This document shows positions 1 through 8,400 of a stretch of 64,000 nucleotides of DNA, piece after piece; position 1 is the first letter of the stretch, and every line of letters begins with the position of its first letter. The position numbers and the translations under genes were made by a program. The notes under the pieces are model-generated. The model was given only the letters and a program-made list of their open reading frames with translations, was not told the origin of the DNA and searched no databases. The DNA comes from Vibrio fortis (GTDB lineage Bacteria; Pseudomonadota; Gammaproteobacteria; Enterobacterales; Vibrionaceae): contig NZ_AP025488.1 in NCBI RefSeq assembly GCF_024347475.1, positions 682,001 through 746,000 of the forward strand, given 5' to 3'.

Positions 1-476
1 ATGGGTTCGTTGGCCAAGAGTGCTGGTAGCGGCAGCAAGCTATCGAATAGAGAGACGTTCTGATCATTGCCCGATGCGTAGCGAGAGCGGGATGTGATCG
101 CGGTGATCAGTTCACTGCCTTGTATCGACCAACGGCGCCCTTGTTCGTCTCTCACCCGTCCTTCAATTATGGGCAATGCCGCGCTCAACCCTTGTTGTCT
201 GAGAGTGAAGTAGACTAACTCCGGTAAGTAGTTTTGCCCTGCTGGTGGAATAATCAGATTCTGCGCTTGCGCACTGAGTTGTTCAGTGGATTCGGCATAA
301 CTGCGCTTGGCGTTGAGGTTGATGGCTTGTACTGCAACAAATAGTGTTACTGCCAATACAATGCCGATCAAAATCGCTGCAGCTTGAAGTGGCGCTTGCC
401 GATAGTGGGCAGCGAACAAGTTCAGCGTAAGCTTGGTATGGTTGAATTTGAAAGAGTTGATCCTAGCGTGCTTCAT
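1..476 (-). CDS. FtsX-like ABC transporter permease (partial)
   Basis: The gene runs off the left edge of the window, so only about the first 158 residues are visible. It starts at an ATG at 476-474 and overlaps the end of the upstream ATPase gene by 14 bases, which indicates translational coupling. A membrane segment near residues 33-50 (AAAILIGIVLAVTLFVAV) is followed by a hydrophilic, presumably periplasmic stretch, the usual start of MacB/FtsX-type permeases. With the ATPase it would form an exporter of the LolCDE/MacB/YbbAP superfamily. The substrate cannot be told from this fragment. Confidence 0.75.
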   Translation of the reverse strand, partial: MKHARINSFKFNHTKLTLNLFAAHYRQAPLQAAAILIGIVLAVTLFVAVQAINLNAKRSYAESTEQLSAQAQNLIIPPAGQNYLPELVYFTLRQQGLSAALPIIEGRVRDEQGRRWSIQGSELITAITSRSRYASGNDQNVSLFDSLLPLPALLANEP

Positions 477-1182
477 GTGACACGTCGCTTAGGTTTTGTG
501 GACGTACTATCCGATCATTGTACAACTCACTATTTTCAAGTCGTAATCGCGTCTGCATAAATTCGGCGCAGTCATTGCTGTGGGTGACCAACAGAACCGC
601 AGTGTTACCTTGTATCGTGATTTCACTTAATAGTTTCATCACTTCGGTACCGGCTTTTTGGTCGAGGTTGCCGGTTGGCTCATCGGCCAATAGCAGCTTG
701 GGTTGATGTGCCAGTGCGCGCGCGATCGCCACTCGTTGCTGTTGCCCGCCGGACAGCGCAGATACATGCCGTTCGAGCAGTTGGTTGATGCCAAGTGTCT
801 CGACCAAATAGTTACACCAGTCATTCCATTGTTGCTGATTCAAATGCAGCGGAAAGGCGATGTTCTGTTTCACATTCAGGGGCGTTAATAGGTTGAACTG
901 TTGGAAGATCACGCCGAGTTTTTGATGACGAAATTGGCTCCAATGTGGATCTTTCCAATGGTTGGTGTTGTCGCCATCTAGCCATAGCTCACCAGAGGAT
1001 AGCGGCTCAAACCCAGCAATCATGTTCAGTAGCGTGCTTTTTCCGCTACCACTGGCTCCTGTTAAAGCGACACTGGAACCTGTCTGTAGCGTAAAGTTGA
1101 CGTTGTCTAATACCTGATGATTCTCTTTGCCATCAATAAAGCTTTTACTGACACATTTGAGTGCGACGAGTGGGCTTTCCAT
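463..1182 (-). CDS. ABC transporter ATP-binding protein, LolD/YbbA/MacB-like
   Basis: A 239-residue ATPase with all core ABC motifs: Walker A GASGSGKST (42-50), signature LSGGQ (143-147), Walker B with the catalytic Glu in LLLADEPT (163-170) and the switch His in VTHS (about 201). The ADEPTGNLD version is typical of the subfamily that pairs with FtsX-type permeases. An AGGGAGAGG-like ribosome site sits just before the ATG. The next gene, overlapping by 14 bases, is such a permease. The pair is probably a mechanotransmission-type or lipoprotein/peptide exporter. Function beyond that is inference. Confidence 0.9.
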   Translation of the reverse strand: MESPLVALKCVSKSFIDGKENHQVLDNVNFTLQTGSSVALTGASGSGKSTLLNMIAGFEPLSSGELWLDGDNTNHWKDPHWSQFRHQKLGVIFQQFNLLTPLNVKQNIAFPLHLNQQQWNDWCNYLVETLGINQLLERHVSALSGGQQQRVAIARALAHQPKLLLADEPTGNLDQKAGTEVMKLLSEITIQGNTAVLLVTHSNDCAEFMQTRLRLENSELYNDRIVRPQNLSDVSHEAR

Positions 1183-1321
1183 TACCTCTCCCTAGGGGCT
1201 TGTTTTAGCTGTAACGCTCACAAATTGGGTTACTTAAAATCTTAGCTTACAAACAGAGAGAAGGACGCGATTTCGTTCGAATTATTAATAACTTGCTATT
1301 AGAAATAGGCTCAGAAAGGAA

Positions 1322-1357
1322 TAGAAAAACGCCCAAAGCAGATGAGCATTGGGCGTT
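1322..1357 (-). terminator. Rho-independent terminator of the 1397-2017 gene
   Basis: Perfect 9-bp arms AACGCCCAA (1328-1336) and TTGGGCGTT (1349-1357), followed on the minus strand by TTTTTCTAT. It lies 40 bases past the stop of the preceding minus-strand gene. Confidence 0.8.
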
Positions 1358-1396
1358 AAACCTGTTGTGGATGGGTTATTTAGAGGCTCGCCCTTG

Positions 1397-2017
1397 TTAT
1401 TCCACCTTAACTAGGGTGCTTGAGTCAGTGTGAGCGAACACATTGTCATAGATCTCCAAGCCAGTGGTTTGAGAGTAGGTGATTTGCTCATCTGAAATTA
1501 CGATATTCATAGTGAAATCGGTGGTCTTTGCGTTATCGGTCATATATTCAGATTCTGCGATACCGCGCTTCGAAGATACCAGCGTCATGTTGTCACCTGC
1601 AGGCCCTTCTGCTGTTACACAAGTGGTTCTTGGTACGCAAAAAGAGTTGTAGACGATTTGATTCTTCTGGTCGTAAATGAAGTAACCACGCTGATCATGG
1701 AACTTTGAGTCGTCCGCTTTTCTGAATACCTCTTGCTTGTAGTACAGCGCAACAAGGTACTGATCACTGGCGTTGGTGGCATCTGCCGCAACTTCAAACG
1801 TCATTACTTCATAAAACGGTGTCACTGCTGGCCCACCTGCGCCAACTTCTGTGCCTTTCTGACCAGGTGAAACATCAACGCCAGCGGCATCGATGGATTT
1901 CCATGTACCGACCAGTTTCGCAAGTGGGCCAAAGTCCATACCGTTGATGGTTGAATGGTCAGCGAATACAGGTGTTGAGACTGCGGTAGCTATAGCAAGA
2001 GCTAAAACTTTTTTCAT
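1397..2017 (-). CDS. Secreted protein, possible nitrobindin-like beta-barrel
   Basis: 206 residues with a classical signal peptide (MKKVLALAIATAVSTPVFA, cleavage near 19-20). The mature part contains LVGTWKSI followed by many alternating beta-like segments, a PFYEVMTFEV strand and a ...HDQRGYFIYD strand. The order recalls the haem-binding nitrobindin/THAP4-type barrel, in which a GTW motif opens the barrel. I do not see a decisive haem ligand, so this assignment is tentative. Two Cys (in FCVPRTTC) may form a disulfide in the periplasm. It is a single-gene unit with its own terminator. Confidence 0.6.
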   Translation of the reverse strand: MKKVLALAIATAVSTPVFADHSTINGMDFGPLAKLVGTWKSIDAAGVDVSPGQKGTEVGAGGPAVTPFYEVMTFEVAADATNASDQYLVALYYKQEVFRKADDSKFHDQRGYFIYDQKNQIVYNSFCVPRTTCVTAEGPAGDNMTLVSSKRGIAESEYMTDNAKTTDFTMNIVISDEQITYSQTTGLEIYDNVFAHTDSSTLVKVE

Positions 2018-2206
2018 GACTGCTTCCTTATATTTTTATTATTAAACCTTTATAAAAATAAGGTTATTTAGAAGCTGGTTTATTAACTCAGATCAGTATT
2101 GCTGGCTGTTATTAAAGCAAGTTGTAACCTTATGTATCAGTTAGTTAGCATCAGTGAATTAGTCATACCATTGAGTGCTTTTTGCTCTAGTAATTTGTGG
2201 AAGTGT

Positions 2207-2590
2207 CTAAAAATCTTGAACTAACGTTGGTGTTTGAGAGCGAAAGAGTTTGGTGAACAGAGATTTGTATCGCCAACCGATTGATAATAGATGCTGCGCC
2301 AATCTTTTGTTCTCGATGATTGCGACTTCAATGCCTCGGTAGTGGTAGGGCGAGCGCTTTACATAGTCGATGAACGCGGTAAGCACGCCTTGACTGCGGA
2401 CAGAAGGGGAGAAGTAGACCGCCACAATGCTGAATCGTTGGCTTCCTACGGGGCAGCGAACAAAGCAATGACCAAACTCGGTCTGAATGGTTTCAGAAAA
2501 CTCAGGAAATGGTCGAGATTGGCACATCTGAGAAAGACTATCGTATTCAGTGCAAAGCTGGCTCAGAAGGTGTTTAGCGTCATCATTCAT
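2207..2590 (-). CDS. GNAT-like N-acetyltransferase (divergent)
   Basis: 127 residues. The central part, VAVYFSPSVRSQGVLTAFID, resembles the acetyl-CoA pyrophosphate-binding segment of GNAT enzymes (R-x-x-G). It is followed by the usual beta-strand and helix (VAIIENKRLAQHLLSIGW) that ends the fold. The protein is short for the family and the first strands are poorly preserved. Substrate is unknown. The overlapping plus-strand open frame (2291-2668) has no ribosome site or family features and is treated as a shadow. Confidence 0.55.
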   Translation of the reverse strand: MNDDAKHLLSQLCTEYDSLSQMCQSRPFPEFSETIQTEFGHCFVRCPVGSQRFSIVAVYFSPSVRSQGVLTAFIDYVKRSPYHYRGIEVAIIENKRLAQHLLSIGWRYKSLFTKLFRSQTPTLVQDF

Positions 2591-3064
2591 ACAGGCTACT
2601 CCGAATTTGGTTTCGCTGTTTTTCTGATGATTATTTTACCGCTGATTACTGGCGCAAATGCGGTATAAAGCGTCGCCTATTTTGTTCCGAGTTTTGGCTT
2701 TGTGTATCGAGAAGAGGCCATGAAGCAGATGGAATTTATGTGGCTTTGGAATTAAATGACCCCTTGTTTACTGTAGTGAGAGCGCTCGTTGGAGGTCTTT
2801 TGAATGCTACCTTTCTAAGGAAGATGTTCAACTTTAGCGGATCAAGTTTTCGCTTACCTTTCTGGTTTTTACACTCGGTGTAAAGAATTTAGCTTTTCGT
2901 AACTTAATAAATTCGGCTTTGTTTAGAGCATATACTGCGATTAATGTTAAAATTTAACGCATTGCCAACATGTCTTCAGTGCCATAAACGATTGAATCGC
3001 ATAATGAAGAGGCGCTGATGCGTAGGCTAGATTGGCTAGGAATATCAACGAGCAAGGAGATTTC
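2591..3064. other. Intergenic region, 474 bp
   Basis: Separates the divergent GNAT-like gene and the TldD/TldE operon. I see no convincing gene. AT-rich stretches around 2900-2960 are suitable for promoters. The only strong signal is the AAGGAG ribosome site at its right end, which sets the tldD-like start. Confidence 0.5.
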
Positions 3065-4450
3065 ATGCTTAATTCTGTAACGGCGAAAGCGGTGATCGAT
3101 CACGCTCTCTTTTTAGGGGCGGATTTCGCGGAGCTATTCGTTGAACACCACCAAACCAGCAACGTGCAAATTGCGTCTGGTGAAGTGGACAAGGTTAACT
3201 CGGGCATCGATTTTGGTATCGGTATCCGTCTATTCTTCGGTCATAAAGTCCTTTACGGTTACACCAATAGCACCGATGAGAATGAACTTAAACGCGTAAC
3301 ATCACTGCTTGCGGCAAAAGATAAACGTGAGCAAATCGCTTCTTCAGGTGCTCTGAATCTGAACCGTTACCCAGTGCAGCATGGTTGTCGTATGCCACTG
3401 AGCAAAGACGTGAATCTCGATTCAAAAATTGCTTTTTTACTTCAAGCGGACAAAGCCGCTCGTGCTGAAAGTGAGTACATCAGCCAGTTTATCGGCAGTG
3501 CGCTTCAACGCGAACAGCGAGTTTCTATCTTCAACTCTGAAGGCCTTCACGTAGATGATACTCGTCACTACATTCGCGTATCGGGAAATACCGTTGCACA
3601 AAAAGGCACAGAGCAATCATCGGGCATGGAAGGGCCGGGAGCACTAGCAGGCTGGGAGTTTAGTGAGCAGTTAGATGCTAAAGAGCTTGGTCAAAGCATT
3701 GCACAGCAAGCCCTAATTAAACTGGGTGCGGATGTTTGTCCGTCTGGTGAAATGCCCGTAGTGATTGGTAATGGTTTTGGTGGGGTAATCTTCCACGAAG
3801 CGTGTGGCCACTTACTAGAGACGACTTCTGTGGCTAAGAAGGCGTCGGTATTCCATGACCAAATGGGTGAAATGATTGCGCATACTGCGGTAAATGCAGT
3901 GGATGATGGCACCATGACCAATGAGTGGGGCTCTATTCATGTTGATGACGAAGGCATGCCGACACAACGCACTCAATTGATCAAAGACGGTAAGCTGACG
4001 AGCTTTATGGTCGACAAAATGGGTGGCATGAAAACTGGCTATGAGCCAACAGGCTCGGGCCGTCGTCAAAACTACAAGTTCGCACCTACGTCTCGTATGC
4101 GTAATACCTTCATTGAAGAGGGTGAACATACTCTTGATGAGATGTTCGCAGGCATTGAACGCGGTATCTACGCGAAAAAGCTCGGCGGTGGTTCGGTTCA
4201 GCCGGGCACGGGTGAGTTTAACTTTGCGGTCCGCGAAGCTTACTTGATTGAGAATGGTAAAGTCACTAAACCGTTGAAGACGGCGACTTTGATTAGTACT
4301 GGTCCTAAAGTGCTAAAAGAGATCAGCATGGTCGGGCAAGATATGGCGTTAGCACCGGGTATGTGTGGTTCGGTGAGTGGTTCGGTACCGACTACGGTTG
4401 GTCAACCTACGTTGAAGGTCGATAACATTCTAGTAGGAGGCGGGAACTAA
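3065..4450 (+). CDS. TldD-family metalloprotease subunit
   Basis: 461 residues from the ATG at 3065, chosen because AAGGAG lies at the right distance; a longer frame from 3032 lacks one. The zinc motif HEACGH (244-249, HExxxH type) is present, with a further Glu at 252. A Cys near the C-terminus (APGMCGSVSG) matches the third zinc ligand known in E. coli TldD. TldD works as a heterodimer with TldE/PmbA in the cytoplasm, cleaving unfolded peptides (for example CcdA or microcin B17 precursors). The TldE-like partner follows with a one-base overlap. It is slightly shorter than E. coli TldD and probably a second, paralogous set. Confidence 0.9.
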   Translation: MLNSVTAKAVIDHALFLGADFAELFVEHHQTSNVQIASGEVDKVNSGIDFGIGIRLFFGHKVLYGYTNSTDENELKRVTSLLAAKDKREQIASSGALNLNRYPVQHGCRMPLSKDVNLDSKIAFLLQADKAARAESEYISQFIGSALQREQRVSIFNSEGLHVDDTRHYIRVSGNTVAQKGTEQSSGMEGPGALAGWEFSEQLDAKELGQSIAQQALIKLGADVCPSGEMPVVIGNGFGGVIFHEACGHLLETTSVAKKASVFHDQMGEMIAHTAVNAVDDGTMTNEWGSIHVDDEGMPTQRTQLIKDGKLTSFMVDKMGGMKTGYEPTGSGRRQNYKFAPTSRMRNTFIEEGEHTLDEMFAGIERGIYAKKLGGGSVQPGTGEFNFAVREAYLIENGKVTKPLKTATLISTGPKVLKEISMVGQDMALAPGMCGSVSGSVPTTVGQPTLKVDNILVGGGN

Positions 4451-5793
4451 TGAGCCAAGAACAACAACTTCTTAATGCCGTTGAATACGTACTTTCCGAA
4501 GCAAAACGCCAAGGTGCCGAAGCGGACGTTATCGTTAACAGCAGCAATAGCTTTTCGCTTAAAGCCAACCAAGGTCAGCTTGATGAGTACAAAGTGAGTT
4601 CTAGCCAAGTACTGGGTGTACGCGTGGTGAAAGACGCTCGTGTGGCGACCAGTTACTCCGAGTCTCTAGAACAACCAAGTCTAGATCTACTGCTGACGAA
4701 CGCATTGCAAAGTGCTCGTTTTTCTAAGCAGGATGAACATCAAACCATCAGTTGTGTTAACAGCACCATTACCACGGATGTGGCTGAAATTGCTCAGCAA
4801 GATACGGCTTCGGTTGATGAAAAAATCGAACTCTCATTGGCGCTTGAACAGGGTGTGATTAGTCAGCCTCACGCGAAGAGCTCTCCTTACAATGGTTACA
4901 GCGATGGTGAATCTCAATTAATCATCGCTAACACTCAAGGTTCGCTGTGTAAGCATTTCGAGCGTTCATTTAACTGTTATGCGTACACATTGTTTGAGAA
5001 AGATGGCAAGCAGTCGATGGCGGGTAAAATGTCAGTCGGTCGTCGCTTCAATGAGCTGAAACCTGAGTACTGTATTGAACAAGGTTACAATTTAGCGCGT
5101 GATCTACTTGATGGTGCGCCTGTCGCGACAGGAAACTACTCAGCGATCTTCCACATTAATGCGCTTAGTAGTTTGTTTGGCGCATTTGGCTCTGCATTCT
5201 CTGGCGTGAGCGCGATGAAAGGTATTACGCCACTTGGTGACAAGCTTGGTCAAGGTATTGCAAGCGAACTGCTGTCATTCACTGATAAAGCGTATATGCC
5301 GAATGGCATGGCGATTGCGAGCTTTGATAGTGAAGGTTTTGCAACTCAAGATAATGCGATTATTGTTGATGGTCAGCTAAATACGCTACTTCACAACAGC
5401 CAAACGGCAAGTTACTTAGGTGCAACATCGACCGCGAGTGCAGCGCGTGGTGCGAAGTCTAGCTTGGATGTATCTGCTAACCACCGCGTGATTGCAACGG
5501 GACAAAGCAGCGCAGCAGAAGTGAAAGCGGGCGAGTACCTGGAGCTGGTGGAATTGCAGGGCGTTCACTCTGGAGCGGATGCGGTAAGCGGCGACTTCTC
5601 ATTTGGTGCGAGTGGTTTCTTGTGTCGAGATGGTGAACGAGTCCAGCCTGTGCGTGGTATTACGGTGGCAGGTAACTTCTACAAGATGCTTCAAGAGATT
5701 GATGCGGTCGGTAATAGCCAACTAAGCAATGACAGCCGAACCTTCTTTGCACCCGATGTTCGTTTTGCGCGCCTAAGCATTGGTGGTAAATAG
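4450..5793 (+). CDS. TldE/PmbA-family protease subunit
   Basis: 447 residues; the ATG shares one base with the TAA of the TldD-like gene (TAATG), so translation is coupled. The sequence has the PmbA/TldE pattern of N-terminal ADVIVNSSNSFSLKANQGQ and C-terminal GASGFLCRDGERVQPV and FFAPDVRFARLSIGGK. It has no HExxxH motif, as expected for the non-catalytic half that clamps substrate against TldD. A convergent-type terminator follows. The substrate of this chromosomal pair is not evident from its neighbours. Confidence 0.9.
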   Translation: MSQEQQLLNAVEYVLSEAKRQGAEADVIVNSSNSFSLKANQGQLDEYKVSSSQVLGVRVVKDARVATSYSESLEQPSLDLLLTNALQSARFSKQDEHQTISCVNSTITTDVAEIAQQDTASVDEKIELSLALEQGVISQPHAKSSPYNGYSDGESQLIIANTQGSLCKHFERSFNCYAYTLFEKDGKQSMAGKMSVGRRFNELKPEYCIEQGYNLARDLLDGAPVATGNYSAIFHINALSSLFGAFGSAFSGVSAMKGITPLGDKLGQGIASELLSFTDKAYMPNGMAIASFDSEGFATQDNAIIVDGQLNTLLHNSQTASYLGATSTASAARGAKSSLDVSANHRVIATGQSSAAEVKAGEYLELVELQGVHSGADAVSGDFSFGASGFLCRDGERVQPVRGITVAGNFYKMLQEIDAVGNSQLSNDSRTFFAPDVRFARLSIGGK

Positions 5794-5845
5794 CATCGGC
5801 GGCTGATTGCAATTGAGCTAAATGGTTTAGCAAACATTAAATGGT

Positions 5846-5875
5846 AAAGAGGACTCAATGAGTCCTCTTTTAAAT
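5846..5875. terminator. Bidirectional terminator after the TldD/TldE operon
   Basis: Arms AAAGAGGACTC (5846-5856) and GAGTCCTCTTT (5860-5870) with a 3-base loop and flanking A/T runs. It lies between the convergent TldE-like gene and the 5904-6482 gene. Confidence 0.8.
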
Positions 5876-5903
5876 TTGTTACTAGTCAAAGCTACCCGAG
5901 AAA

Positions 5904-6482
5904 TCAGTCAGCCATTTCTGGTTCAAGCACTTCGTTGATACATGCGCGGCTGATGTCTTCATCGATATACGCCATACCGAGTTTGTTTAGGTAGTCCATT
6001 CTGTCTGCTGAGCGAAGATCGATATCTGGTCCTTCAATGCCGCACTCTTGATATACCTGAGCCAAGTGCGCCATAAAGTTCTCGCCAATGCTCATCATCA
6101 ACAGGCTCATGGCGCCCACGTCCGGTCTTACTTTGACTCGTTGTTTTTCTGATAGGTTGACCGCCAGTACGATAGGTTGTTCATCACCTTCAAAACGCAC
6201 GCTGCGTTCACGCACCGTTTGTTGCGCCCAGTAGTACGCCAGTTCTTTACTTTGAGTCAGGAACACAGGCTCAGTTGATTCTGTGTAGTTATTACCAATC
6301 GTGGCCATGGTTTTCTGTGCAGCTTCATTGAGTGCTTTATCTCCAGAGCGTTTAAGCCCTTGCCCTTTAATGGAAGCAAGCAAGGCTGACGAGGTTCCGT
6401 GATACCAAATATCACCGGTTGCAAAGCCATCGTCAGTTAGCAGTTCTTTTGCATCTTGTAAGTAGGTAGGTACAGAATTCAT
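5904..6482 (-). CDS. Putative ADP-ribosyltransferase-fold protein downstream of aceA
   Basis: 192 residues from the ATG at 6482, which has a GAGAG ribosome site. A longer frame to 6638 would add 52 residues but has no better signal. The segment IWYHGTSSALLASIKGQGLKR (residues 25-45) has the H-G-T turn and following helix typical of ADP-ribosyltransferase-fold proteins (PARP/KptA-like). The VFLTQSKELAYYWAQQ segment (73-88) matches their second conserved strand-helix element. A third catalytic Glu cannot be assigned with confidence. It lies 188 bases behind isocitrate lyase on the same strand, with an imperfect hairpin between. No signal peptide, so presumably cytoplasmic. The enzymatic role is inference. 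Confidence 0.55.
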   Translation of the reverse strand: MNSVPTYLQDAKELLTDDGFATGDIWYHGTSSALLASIKGQGLKRSGDKALNEAAQKTMATIGNNYTESTEPVFLTQSKELAYYWAQQTVRERSVRFEGDEQPIVLAVNLSEKQRVKVRPDVGAMSLLMMSIGENFMAHLAQVYQECGIEGPDIDLRSADRMDYLNKLGMAYIDEDISRACINEVLEPEMAD

Positions 6483-6622
6483 AGGCACTCTCAACAACAT
6501 GAATGGTATTAGTTTAGCCAGAAAAGCGAGATGAAGCAGTGGTGTATCACGCAGTTCTGGCTTTTGAAAATATCGCAATTTGTTTGTTACCAAGCTTTCG
6601 GGGGATAAAAGCTTAGTAAGAT

Positions 6623-6661
6623 GAGCCTCCCCTCTCACCAGGAGAAGAAGAGAGGAAGCTC
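6623..6661 (-). other. Imperfect hairpin between aceA and the ART-like gene
   Basis: Near-complementary arms GAGCCTCCCCTCTC (6623-6636) and GAGAGGAAGCTC (6650-6661), starting 10 bases past the aceA stop. No T-run follows on the minus strand, so it may attenuate or protect the transcript rather than end it fully. Confidence 0.4.
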
Positions 6662-6670
6662 GTTAAGCGA

Positions 6671-8269
6671 TTAGTCAAATTGGTGCGAAGTATTCAACTC
6701 ACCTGCAGCTTTCAGCGCGTTCTCACCCGCGAAGTACTCTTTGTGGTCATCACCCATATCTGAACCAGACATGTTTTGGTGTTTAACACATGCGATGCCT
6801 TGGCGAATCTCTTTACGCTGAACGTTAGCAACGTAGCCCAGCATACCTTGGTCACCGAAGTACTCTTTCGCTAGGTTATCTGTTGATAGCGCAGCCGTGT
6901 GGTACGTTGGTAGCGTGATTAGGTGGTGGAAAATACCGGCTTCACGAGACGCATCTGCTTGGAATGTACGGATTTTGTCATCAGCACGCTTAGACAGCTC
7001 AGTTTCGTCGTATTCAGCGCTCATTAGGCTTGCGCGGTCGTATGCAGAAACGTCTTCACCTGCTTCAACCATTGCATCGTATGCTTGCTGACGGAAGTTT
7101 AGTGTCCAGTTGAACGATGGAGAGTTGTTGTAAACCAGTTTTGCATTCGGGTGTACTGCACGAACGCCATCCATCATCTCTTTGATTTGACCAATGTGTG
7201 GTTTCTCAGTCTCAATCCAAAGTAGGTCAGCACCAGCGTTGATTGCTTCAATACAGTCAAATACACAGCGATCTTCACCAGTACCTTGACGGAATTGGTA
7301 TAAGCCTGAAGGTAGACGCTTAGGACGAACAAGCTTGCCGTCACGGTTGAAGCAAACGTCGCCTTGCTTCATATCTGCTACTTCGATCTCTTCTACATCT
7401 AGGTAAGAGTTGTAGATATCGCCTTGGTCACCTGGCTCTTTCACTACTGCGATCTCTTTTGTTAGACCTGCACCTTGTGAGTCAGTACGTGCAACGATGA
7501 TGCCGTTGTCGATACCTAGCTCTAGGAAAGCGTAACGAAGTGCGCGTAGTTTTGCGTGGAAGTCCGCGTGAGGTACGGTTACTTTACCATCTTGGTGACC
7601 ACATTGCTTCTCATCTGCTACTTGGTTTTCGATCTGTAGACAACAAGCGCCCGCTTCAATCATTTGCTTAGCCATTAGGTAAGTCGCTTCTGCGTTACCG
7701 AAACCTGCATCGATATCCGCGATGATTGGCACAACGTGTGTTACATGGTTGTCGATTTTATCTTGAATAGAATCTTGTAGATCAACGTCACCTGCTTCAC
7801 GCGCTGCGTCTAGTTCACGGAACAGACCACCTAGTTCACGAGCATCTGCTTGGCGTAGGAAGGTGTATAGCTCTTCAACTAGACCTGCAACTGTTGTTTT
7901 CTCGTGCATTGATTGGTCTGGAAGAGGACCGAATTCTGAACGTAGTGCCGCAACCATCCAACCAGAAAGGTATAGGTAACGACGATCGGTTTTACCGCCA
8001 AAGTGCTTTTTAATTGAAATCAGTTTCTGTTGACCGATAAAACCATGCCAGCAACCCAATGATTGAGTGTATTGAGAGCTGTCTTTGTCATAAGCCTCCA
8101 TATCTGCACGCATAATGTCTGCCGTGTATTGCGCAATGTCTAGACCGGTTTTGAATTTATTTTGAGCACGCATACGAGCAGCAGATTCAGGGTTGATAGC
8201 ATCCCATGGAGCACCAGCAGCACGTTTTGCAACTTCGATCATTTCGATATCTTGTGTGATTTGCGACAT
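6671..8269 (-). CDS. aceA: Isocitrate lyase (long form)
   Basis: 532 residues, the length of the long-form isocitrate lyases of Pseudomonas and vibrios rather than the roughly 430 of E. coli. The catalytic loop is KQCGHQDGK (221-229, Cys223). Also present are the Mg-binding region PIIADIDAGFGN (181-192) and the downstream barrel segments YNNSPSFNW and TLPTYHT. The enzyme splits isocitrate into glyoxylate and succinate, the first step of the glyoxylate bypass for growth on acetate or fatty acids. It is transcribed away from a LysR gene that is followed by malate synthase G, so both shunt enzymes share one locus. Confidence 0.97.
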   Translation of the reverse strand: MSQITQDIEMIEVAKRAAGAPWDAINPESAARMRAQNKFKTGLDIAQYTADIMRADMEAYDKDSSQYTQSLGCWHGFIGQQKLISIKKHFGGKTDRRYLYLSGWMVAALRSEFGPLPDQSMHEKTTVAGLVEELYTFLRQADARELGGLFRELDAAREAGDVDLQDSIQDKIDNHVTHVVPIIADIDAGFGNAEATYLMAKQMIEAGACCLQIENQVADEKQCGHQDGKVTVPHADFHAKLRALRYAFLELGIDNGIIVARTDSQGAGLTKEIAVVKEPGDQGDIYNSYLDVEEIEVADMKQGDVCFNRDGKLVRPKRLPSGLYQFRQGTGEDRCVFDCIEAINAGADLLWIETEKPHIGQIKEMMDGVRAVHPNAKLVYNNSPSFNWTLNFRQQAYDAMVEAGEDVSAYDRASLMSAEYDETELSKRADDKIRTFQADASREAGIFHHLITLPTYHTAALSTDNLAKEYFGDQGMLGYVANVQRKEIRQGIACVKHQNMSGSDMGDDHKEYFAGENALKAAGELNTSHQFD

Positions 8270-8345
8270 AACTATTCCTTAGTTTCACGTGGGGTATGTT
8301 TGCCAAATTTGGCTTGGATTAAAACTTTGCTATGGACAAAGAATA

Positions 8346-8359
8346 ATCACACATGTGAT
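8346..8359. promoter_or_regulatory. Dyad operator candidate between aceA and lysR
   Basis: Palindrome ATCACA-CA-TGTGAT, 41 bases before the lysR start and 86 bases before the aceA start. The position suits autoregulation by the LysR protein and control of aceA. It resembles but does not match a CRP site, whose half-sites are in the opposite order. Confidence 0.4.
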
Positions 8360-8400
8360 AATTTTGTTAATTTATAGTTATTATATTCGGTATTTTTTAT

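Noticed and set aside
2291..2668. Plus-strand frame opposite the GNAT-like gene
   Set aside because: Overlaps the minus-strand gene fully, with no ribosome site or recognisable domain; a shadow frame.
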